From Adineta ricciae (lineage: Eukaryota; Rotifera; Eurotatoria; Adinetida; Adinetidae), in assembly GCA_905250025.1 (NCBI GenBank), contig CAJNOJ010000368.1:27481-91480 (forward strand): 64,000 nucleotides of DNA, written 5' to 3'. Positions 55,752-64,000 of this stretch are shown here, in pieces. A program made the translations under genes and the position numbers. Under the pieces are notes generated by a model. That model ran no database searches, was not told the DNA's origin, and was given only the letters and a program-made list of their open reading frames with translations. Within the stretch, counting starts at the first letter, position 1; each line of letters begins with the position of its first letter.

Positions 55752-58368
55752 TTATCTGTTCTAAAATCTTTTGTAGAAGATGGTGAGCTGAACGCTATTC
55801 ACGGACGTCATGTGTACAAAGATAGTAGCTCAAGAACTTACACGAAAAGATCTAATGCATTGTACATAATGATGATTCTAAATTGAAGAAATCCGAAAAA
55901 GTGATATGAGCTTAGTATTATCTTTGCTTTGTAGGTTACATACGTCATGTCTTTCCATGGGAATTTAGTAGAAGTAGTTCGCAAAGTGATATACCCGTCG
56001 GCGGAATTCCATCTTAGGAACTATAGACGCGTGGACTATACAAACAGTATTCTGAACACATGCAACGCTATGGAGATGTTCGTTTCGAAGCAAATCATAC
56101 ATTAAGAATTTCTTATCTAGTTTCTTTTGGTAGTCGAATGAATAGAAGATCATGACTGTCGAAGCGACAATAAAAGAAGACTCAATCGTTCAGTTTGAAA
56201 ATCTATCAAAGGCGACAGGAATAAAAGCGACAGCATGGCAACGACTAGGTGTTTAAATGCTAGATTAATCCTAAAGTGTACGCTTAGAATAACCTTGCCA
56301 GGCTTCAGATAATTTTGAAAGGGATTTGACGAATGGATATTCCTCAATGGAAATATTCGACAAGGTATCATTTTGTTGACAGGAGAGAAAAGAATCGGGT
56401 TATCGCTGGAAGACACAGGCGAATGTTCAAATTTTTCAAGTAGTCTACTGTATATCATCTGTCTATGAGTGACTTAGTAAAGCATTTATGAAAATTTCCA
56501 TGCGCGTGATATGAAAATAGAAAAATAGATGACACAGGTCAATGGTTGGCCGTGAGTGGCCGTCTGACTAGCCGTTGAGCGATGAACTTTTCAGTCAATA
56601 TAGTTAGTGTTGGAGAATTATTCACTGACAAATGGCTAATCGGTCTGCTTTCTAAAAAGACCTCTGTATCCTATTCACTGTAGTGTGTGACATAGTGCTA
56701 TGATTCAGTTGAGTACTAGTAGCAATCGCAGTGCGTTTTTTCTCTTTCAGAGTCTCTGAATGTGTTCAACATTAGGAAAAGTCTTTCAGAAAAGGGTCAG
56801 CGAATCCGAAGGATGAGCGTTACTTCTACTATAAGTATCATTACTCTTTTTAAATAAAAGTTCACTGCATTAATCCCTTCTATGTAAAAGAAAAAACCTA
56901 CACAAAATTTTTTCTCGCCATGATTCTGTCAATTAAAAAAGATTTCGTTATGACAATGACCCAAATTGAAAATCAATGCCTTCCGAATACATATACTTCA
57001 TTCGTCAATAGACGGTTATTATAGATGCGCAAATACATAGATTTGTTCCAACATCGTTCGCTACTCCAATAAACTAACTATATATTGACGAATTGTATCA
57101 TCATAGAGCGCTATATTTTAGTTGGTGTCAATAACAACGTCGACGCACACATTAGACTCCGCAATTTCCAGTTTAAAATATGTCATTTTATCGTTCTTGT
57201 CCTACATCAGACGAATTATTCAAAAATTTTTTTGTCAGAGTCAAGTGTAACACGCTGACGGATCGTCCTGGCATACCATTGTTAGTTTTTCATGTACTCT
57301 GATTACATATTTTTTAAGTTTGATTGCCGAGGAAAGAAACGACAATTAAGATTACTCATATTTCTTTCACATGAACAATCTTTGTGACAGAATGAACTTT
57401 ACTTCAGGTAAAAGAATCCATTGACAACAACGAGAATGGATGCGCGAATCAACTTGCGTTATGAGTGATAACTATCGTGTATTTCGAGTATAGTTCAACG
57501 TCATAACGTGGCTATTTGTAAGTCTCTTATTGAACTTGCTAAGAAATCAGATATATGGTATTGACTGTGCAAAATTGTATTTCATACATAAAGTCCACAT
57601 TATGTTGAGAATCTCCATTGTGACTAGTTTTACATAATTTCTGTGAATAACGCTGATCAACATTAATAAATTTCACGCTAAAAATGGGATTGATAACTGT
57701 TTATTTCAAATTTTCAAAAAAGATTAAATGTGAATCCGCACTCTCAAAAAAAAGTAGATATAGTTAATTGTTCTACGCAATGTTCAATAAAGGATCGTAG
57801 ATGTTTTCGTTTTCAACTTTTACGTCAGTTCCAGTGACGTCCACTGTCCCCAGTGGTGTTGAAAATTCTCGTGGTGAATACGATCTGTTATGCGCACTTT
57901 GTTCAACAAAATATTGAGTTCGTCTCTGATGAATCATTTTGCTCAATTGTCCTGCAAATTCTCTTGCAATCGCCGTTTTAAACATAACTGTCTCCAAGCC
58001 AAACGTGCCTCTCAATGTAATATATTTTTTTTTGTTCGAGTTCCATAAACACACGACGAGGATCATGCTGAAGACGATGAATGTTATTCCCAGTGGTCGA
58101 AGCCATTGTGTTTCGTAAATAAAGCCACATATACAAGAAATGAGTCCTACGAGTAATATAGATATCGAGAGAAATGTGAGATTCTCATCGAGACGTGTTT
58201 CGTCGATGCGATCAATTGAATCGAGTATGATCGAAGAATAAGAAGAACGATTAACACAACCACAAATCGTCGCTTTCCAACGAATTAAGAGTCGAAAATT
58301 AGTAACAATAACAATTGCTTTGGTTAATTGAGAACGTTCATGACCTTCGTATTTACCCACAATTATTT
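55752..58368. repeat. Second version of the 47285-49938 segment, misplaced within the NRPS
   Basis: Co-linear with 47285-49938 throughout, with scattered substitutions and indels (2617 against 2654 bases). Largely non-coding. It contains the partial two-TM gene at 57773-58368. It lies between two pieces of NRPS exon that overlap each other by 226 identical bases, so in the genome it belongs beside the 47-50 kb region as its allele. Confidence 0.85.
57773..58368 (-). CDS. Two-TM PH-like protein, second paralogue, partial allele
   Basis: Residues from IIVGKYEGHERSQL to YDPLLNIA; the first 13 or so residues are beyond the n. Close to 49343-49978. The frame appears to run on into NRPS sequence through the n, which is a chimera. 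Confidence 0.8.
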
Positions 58369-58369
58369 N
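58369..58369. other. Assembly join (single n)
   Basis: Returns to NRPS sequence; the next 226 bases repeat 55525-55750. Confidence 0.95.
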
Positions 58370-59649
58370 AGTTCCTTGATCAAATAAATCTTTCGAACAG
58401 ACTAATGAACATGTCATCGCATTGTTCACAGCTGATCCATCATGAACAATCGTGCACATAAAATCAAATTTAGCCACATGCTCGCTTCGCTCCCACGATA
58501 CTCGATCAACATCAGCTCCAGCGAAATCCACTCGATCAGTAACATCACACAATGTTATGTAATCAAACATGATCTCCAGAAATGGCACGGGTGATGACTT
58601 CTGATAGTTCATATCGGCAAGGATGTGTTGAAGAGGATAATGTGTATGTTCGAGAATCGCTAAGCATTGCTGCCGAACATGTTCGACTAGTCGAACAAAT
58701 GTTTCACATGGATCGAGTCGCATTCGATAAGGCAGTGTGGCAGCAAACATGCCTATCAATTGTCGCACTTCACTTCGATATCGATTTGCACTGATACAAG
58801 TCACACACAAGTCACTTTGACCATTGGACAGTTTGAACAGAAATGCATAGAATGTGGCAAGACCCAACTGAAATGGTGTCACTTCGTGTTCGGAAGCGAA
58901 TGCGAGAAACGACGCGCACAGATCACCATCAAATGTGAATTCAGCTGAGTATACACCACTCGAACGTTCCGTCTCATGAAGACGATGTCGATCGACCGGG
59001 AGTGCCACATGATATTCGCTATCATAATCATCGAGCTGAGCACGCCAGAAGTCACGCGATGCTCTCATATCCATCTGACGCTCGTGTGTGGAATAGTCTA
59101 TGTACTGCAGTGTGTCGGGTTCGATGGGAAGTGCTCGATTCGTATTGTAAGCAAGACACAGGTCATGAATGAAGAGTTCAGTCGAGATGCGATCTGTGGC
59201 CACATGGTGGAAAACAAACACGAGCAGATCACGTGGCTTGATATGATCATCATTGGCAATGTTTGATGGTGAGTGATGTCGAAGAATCTCATAGTGAAAA
59301 ACGCGAGCAGCCGATAAGTCGAACAAGTTCGAACTCGTGGTGAGCGTCTGAAGAAGAGTGTGCAGTTGTTCGTCAGTGTGAAATATCTGTTCGTGAGGAA
59401 CGATGAAGAGTTGTTGAGTGTTGATGATATGTTGGAAAAGTATGGCTTGATTTGTATCGAAAAGAAGAGAAGTACGTAGAACGGAGTGTTTGTCAAGAAG
59501 TGATTTCAATGCTTGATGGAGACGAGCTTTTGACAATGAGCCATGTTTAATTTGTAAAACTAGTAGTTCATTGTAGATGGCATCATTAGTAGTGGTAGAT
59601 CGAAGTTGTTCGTGAAGATAGATGCGTTCCTGTGCGAATGATGCAGGTC
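58370..59649 (-). CDS. NRPS final module: condensation domain
   Basis: Most of a condensation domain. It opens PASFAQERIYLHEQLRS directly after a TTAG splice acceptor at 59650-59651, so the ATG-containing stretch further upstream is probably intron. The acyl-transfer motif reads FHHVATDRIS: both His and the Asp of HHxxxDG are kept, but the final Gly is Arg. Later C-domain segments are RDFWRAQLDDY, FYAFLFKLSNGQSDLCV and IGMFAATLPYRM. C domains form the peptide bond between donor and acceptor carrier domains. Joining 59649-58596 to 55750-55162 gives 1643 bases, which fits the split codon at the start and ends in phase 0, so the two parts are one exon. Confidence 0.8.
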
Positions 59650-59778
59650 CTAAATGATCAAATATATAAGATTGAATGAGAACATAATTATGTAGCAATG
59701 CTTCTGTCAATGAGTGATGCAGAGTTTTTTGGCTGCACGAAGTTCATAATATAGACTTATATGACCAATTCTTCATGG

Positions 59779-59779
59779 N
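59779..59779. other. Assembly join (single n)
   Basis: Bases 59780-59900 repeat 59558-59678 exactly (121 bases), then diverge. Confidence 0.95.
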
Positions 59780-59871
59780 AACTAGTAGTTCATTGTAGAT
59801 GGCATCATTAGTAGTGGTAGATCGAAGTTGTTCGTGAAGATAGATGCGTTCCTGTGCGAATGATGCAGGTC
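59780..59871 (-). CDS. NRPS condensation-domain start, repeated
   Basis: Same first codons of the final-module C domain (PASFAQERIYLHEQLRS) with the same splice acceptor (TTAG before 59871). It is the overlap between two contigs and lies at the end of the 408-bp intron that follows the upstream module. Confidence 0.75.
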
Positions 59872-60279
59872 CTAAATGATCAAATATATAAGATTGAATG
59901 GTGAGAAGCATTATATAAAGGTGAGCTTGAACGTGTTCGTTATTTGATTAGGTGACAGTAGAATAGATGGCAAATTATGATTTATCTAGGATGTATTCAA
60001 AGAACTCGATACAAACTTCTGCAATTATGTTGTGAGTTTGAACTAGTCAATTGTGCATGTGAGAACGTATCAATTAAGGATATTAGTCGGTTTTTTGAAG
60101 AATGAATCCAGTCGATATAGAACGAATGCCAAACTCACAAGTATAGTCACATTTTGACCATGTTAGAGCGTGCACTATAATTCTCTTTTTTCCTACTCAG
60201 AATATATGCCTATTAAGTTAGATCTTCTTCGATCGTGTCTAACAATTATCACATGTTTGCCATTAAGACAACCCATTAC
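59872..60279 (-). other. Probable 408-bp intron between NRPS modules
   Basis: Donor GTAATG at 60279 follows LNLTEG of the upstream PCP linker; acceptor TTAG precedes PASFAQERI. Both sides are phase 1 and the joined codon is Gly. Without splicing, the upstream frame would end four residues later without any release domain. If not spliced, the upstream module would be a separate gene. Confidence 0.6.
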
Positions 60280-63200
60280 CTTCGGTTAGATTTAGAATTT
60301 GCCAAGATGTCAACTGATTTTCCACTGGCTTGATCGCCTGCAGTATATCTGCATGTTCACTTATTGTTGTATTCCGTAGGAAAGGTGCAACGGACAGAGT
60401 TTGCACGTCGAAACTGAATGCAGACTGATAACAATGGTACAGTTGAATGAGAAGAAGCGAATGGCCGCCAACGCTGAAGAAGTTTGCTAAAGTTGATATC
60501 TGTAGTCCATCACGTTGTAAAACTCTGCACCACAAACTATGAACTAGCTCTTCAGTTGGATTTCGTGGCAAACTGTGTCCCCCGATAGTGGACTGGGTTA
60601 CGGAAGATAAGTTCGGCTTTGGAAGACACTTTCGATCGACTTTTCCATTTGTATTTAACGGTATTTTATCTAATCTGATGAATACTGAAGGCACCATAAA
60701 TTCTGGCAGTTGAGAACGACAAAAATCGTGTAGCTGTCTCTCATTAATGTCACTACTTTGAACATAGGCTATCAAATAATCTTTATCCCATTTCGTGACT
60801 ACACACATGGAAATATGAAATGGAGACTCCAATATGCGTCTCTCAATCTCACCCAACTCTATGCGTTGTCCTCGTAATTTTACCTGAAAATCTTTTCGAC
60901 CAATAAAATGGAACAGACCATTCGAATCCAATTGTACGAGGTCTCCCGTGCGGTAGAACATTTCTCCATTGTTCTCTACTAATCCTTTTGCGGTCAAGTC
61001 TGCGCGTCCCAGATAGCCGGCAAAAACACCACACCCGCCTACTAGCAATTCGCCCTCCTGACCGATTGTGACGAGCTGTAGAAAATCATCGACTATTCGC
61101 GAACGATAATTTGGCAGAAGCCGTCCGATTGGTACATCATTTGCATTGCTTGCTCCATTAATCAAATGCGCCATGCAATTGATACTAGTTTCAGCAGGAC
61201 CATATGTATTCCATATTCGAACGTTATCTGGTAAATAACGTCGTATTTTGTTAATTAATGGCATTCCAAGAATGTCGCCTGAAAAGTATGTGATCGAATA
61301 GCAGGATCCCATTAAAATCGAACCTACCTCCAATATCCAGTGTGCGTAGTGTGCTTAACTTCGAATCATCACAGCTTCCAAGAAAACTTACAACGCTATC
61401 AATATAAGTCGGAACGGTTTGCATGTATGAAACTTGTTTATAGTTTAATACTTTAACTAAGTATTCTAAATACATATTGCCATGTGGACGAAGTAGCACC
61501 AGACTGGCACCACCTATTAGTGCTCCTATTGTTTCTTGCATATGTACATCGTACGAGCAATGTGCCATTTGGACGACCGTATCGTTTTCATCAAACAAAT
61601 CAATACAAATAATTGAATCAATGAAATTGACAAAATTTCGATGTCGCAGCTGAGCCTACAACAACAATTCCACTCAGATCTATATACCACTCGACTGAAT
61701 TTTTCAACTAACCGCTTTTGGAATACCGGTTGATCCACTTGTGAAAATCACATACGCAATATTCTCCTCGTTCACCTCCACACTTGACAAACGATCAATA
61801 TCGCTTCCATTATTGAATTCCTCATCATCCATCATCAGCATCTCACAAACATTAATACAAGCATCGCACTCTCTCAGCTTCTCATTTGTTATGTCATCAA
61901 TCAGAACAACACGACTTTTCGTTTCTTCGATCAACACNTTTGGAATACCGGTTGATCCACTTGTGAAAATCACATACGCAATATTCTCCTCGTTCACCTC
62001 CACACTTGACAAACGATCAATATCGCTTCCATTATTGAATTCCTCATCATCCATCATCAGCATCTCACAAACATTAATACAAGCATCGCACTCTCTCAGC
62101 TTCTCATTTGTTATGTCATCAATCAGAACAACACGACTTTTCGTTTCTTCGATCAACACTTTCAATCGTTGCTCAGGATCATAAGGTGACAAGGGACAGT
62201 ACACACCGCCAACCATTTCAATGGCCAGCATACCAATGATCTACAATCAAACATTCATTCTCATCACACATCAACAAAAGCATCTCCTCACCATCCAGAT
62301 ACTTCGCTCCACACATTGACAAATGATTTCACCAACTTTGATGTCATATCGCTTTAGCAAACGAAGAGCCAACTTCTGTGCATTGTACAACGCTTCACTG
62401 TATGTCAAACACTGTTCATCGAGTTCAACGGCCACTTTCTGCTGCAGTTCATTGGCTCTCGAAGCGAATCGATGGTGTAAACAGTCAGACGATGCGAATG
62501 ACATCTGTGTATTGTTGATCGACTGAATCAGTTGCATTTCTTCGGGCAAGATGATGGATAATTCATAGATTGACTTTGTCAAACAATCATTTGTCATGGC
62601 AAATAGTTGGTTGAGCATGACACAGTAACGTCGAGCAATGTTCTCGATAGTTCTGGCATCGAACAGATCCAGCGATGCATCGATGACGCACGACAACTGA
62701 TCAGTTGTTTTATTGTGCTCAATGTTGAATGAAAAGTCGAACTTGCTCACGATTTCGTCAGTGTCAATCTGAATCGAATGAGGAACTGGTAAGAGTGAAA
62801 CATCACCAAGTTGCACTTGAGTATTGATGCAATCGGATGAAAGCGAACGAAATTCGAAAGCTGTGTCGAGAAATCTCGGTTTGGACGCTTGAGGATGTTG
62901 AAGAAGAATGTGTTGAAGAGGAAAATATGAGTAAGTAGAAGTGCGTGTCATCAGTAGATGAACATGATTGACAAGTTGGGGAAATGGCCAATGTGGATCA
63001 AGTTGACATCGAAGAGGAATAGCATTGACAAACATTCCAACCAATGAACGAAACTCCTCTTTGTATCGTCCGTCGGTGTTCGTCACAACACACAGATCTC
63101 GTTCACCATTGGTTAATTTGAATAGAAAAGCATAGAAGGTGGATAATGCCAGACATTCGACTGTGATGTTCTTGGCGTGTGCATATGCAATGAAGGTTTG

Positions 63201-63997
63201 TGAAAGGTGTTGATCGAAGTGAAACGAAACAGTTTTGCCACGTCCTGTTCGAAACTCATCCGAGAGACGATGTCGATCGAATGGCAAAGGCATTGTTCGT
63301 TGAATGTCACAGCCACGAAGATGATTCAACCAAAAGCGACTTGCATTCTTCATTGTCATTTCTCGTTCGATGGTAGCATCTATACAAGCATATACAATTC
63401 ATTAGAAATAAGTCAAGAGAAAGAGAGTGAACTCACAATCGAGATAGCGAAGAGCTGTTTCATCATCATTCTCCAGTTGGCCAGTAGTATAAGCTCGATT
63501 GAGATCATTGAGAAATGTGTCCACAGAAGCAAAATCAAAGAGAGCATGATGAAAATTGAGAATCACTGCATCGTTCTCTTTGAGACGACCATCTAGACTG
63601 ATCTTACCGCGGTGAAGAGTGTGACAACGACAAACAAGACCACGACGAAGATCGAAATGAGTTGGGTTGCTACGTTCATCATGCATGATTGTATTCAACT
63701 GTTCATGGTTGTGAAATGTACTTTCGACATATGTGAATAGTCGTGTATGGTCTGTGGGATCGAGGACTGTTTGCATTAATAGATTGCGATCGTCGTCAAA
63801 ATTGAGTGATGTACGAAGTGATTGATGTTTGATGATGACAGATTGTAATGCTTGAAGTAAATGTGGTATTGATAAGGTTGCTGATGGTAAGATGTGATAG
63901 AGAAACGGCATATTGTAGATGGCAACTTGAGGTTTGTCTGGATCGAAACGAACCTGTTCATCTAGCCAAATGCGAGCTTGTGCATACGAAGCTGGTC
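60280..63997 (-). CDS. NRPS upstream module: C-A-PCP
   Basis: Exons 63997-63437, 63379-62292, 62240-61713, 61655-61328 and 61278-60280, with introns of 57, 51, 57 and 49 bp. The C domain begins PASYAQARIWLDEQVRF and carries NFHHALFDFAS, that is HHxxxD followed by Phe instead of Gly. The A domain has FTSGSTGIPKA (A3), WNTYGPAETSIN (A5), FYRTGDLV (A7), LRGQRIELGEIE (A8) and NTNGKVDRK (A10). The carrier has FFSVGGHSLLLIQ with its Ser. The exon at 62240-61713 includes an artificial 222-base duplication around the n at 61938; by chance it keeps the frame. The first exon starts at a splice acceptor three bases from the window edge, so the gene continues upstream, probably with more modules. It passes its product to the C domain at 58370-59649. 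Confidence 0.8.
61938..61938. other. Assembly join (single n) inside the A domain
   Basis: Bases 61939-62159 repeat 61717-61937 exactly (221 bases). Confidence 0.95.
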
Positions 63998-64000
63998 CTA

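Noticed and set aside
57773-59710. A 645-residue frame joining an NRPS condensation domain to the two-TM protein
   Set aside because: It runs through the n at 58369; both halves have complete counterparts elsewhere that are not joined. It is a chimera of two contigs.
59650-59710. ATG at 59710 as the start of a separate one-module NRPS gene
   Set aside because: The stretch between it and the splice acceptor differs from the other version just beyond the acceptor, and the upstream PCP exon ends in a matching phase-1 donor. Kept only as an alternative.
61704-62231. A direct peptide repeat inside the NRPS A domain
   Set aside because: The 221-base repeat is exact and split by an n; 222 bases happens to be a multiple of three, so the frame survives. 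A contig overlap is the simpler reading.
1-64000. CRISPR arrays, bacterial operons, ribosome binding sites, rRNA genes, transposases and telomeric repeats
   Set aside because: None seen. The window is eukaryotic, and I found no regular spacer array, reverse transcriptase or transposase motif, and no tandem TGTGGG-type repeat.

Overview
The window reads as animal, almost certainly bdelloid rotifer, nuclear DNA. It is AT-rich, its genes carry short GT-AG introns (about 50-80 bp), and it mixes typical bdelloid families (NHL-repeat proteins, F-box/LRR-like proteins, rhodopsin-like GPCRs, mono-ADP-ribosyltransferases) with genes of bacterial type that carry spliceosomal introns. The latter are a CHAP amidase of the glutathionylspermidine-amidase type and a multimodular non-ribosomal peptide synthetase (NRPS). 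Genus cannot be decided from the sequence alone.

Layout. 0.1-4 kb: F-box gene and GPCR. 4.9-12 kb: two inverted paralogous membrane-anchored NHL propeller genes flanking a ubiquitin-like/vWA/E2 fusion gene, plus an NHL relic. 14.2-15.8 kb: a secreted NHL gene. 15.6-25.1 kb (block A): ankyrin-ADP-ribosyltransferase pseudogene, claudin-like gene, secreted-protein pseudogene, CHAP amidase, GNAT acetyltransferase, F-box gene, WrbA-like flavoprotein. 25.1-34.5 kb (block B): the same genes in the same order and orientation, diverged by a few percent. 34.6-46.9 kb: an ART-NHL fusion gene, a small CxxC protein, a GPCR and a two-TM protein, again present as two interleaved diverged copies. 47-50 kb: gene-poor, with a second two-TM paralogue. 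51.2-64 kb: an NRPS on the minus strand, interrupted by a misplaced second copy of the 47-50 kb segment.

Assembly structure. There are seven single n positions and one 25-n gap. Wherever I compared flanks, the sequence after a gap restarts inside sequence already given. Exact overlaps are 121 bp at two independent joins and 221-226 bp at three others. This fits an assembler that output both alleles of a highly heterozygous genome and a scaffolder that laid them end to end. The A/B 'tandem duplication' is therefore most likely two haplotypes, and reading frames running through an n are chimeras.

NRPS. Removing the overlaps leaves one continuous reading frame on the minus strand from 63997 to 51187: C-A-PCP-C-A-PCP-terminal domain, about 2,833 residues in the window, with nine introns, cut by the right-hand edge. 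The two modules share three intron positions and phases, and each begins after the same kind of 3' splice site. This suggests that an intron-bearing module was duplicated inside the rotifer. The terminal domain (membrane segments plus hexapeptide repeats) resembles that of Pls-type synthetases. All functions are inferred from sequence reading; no searches were run.
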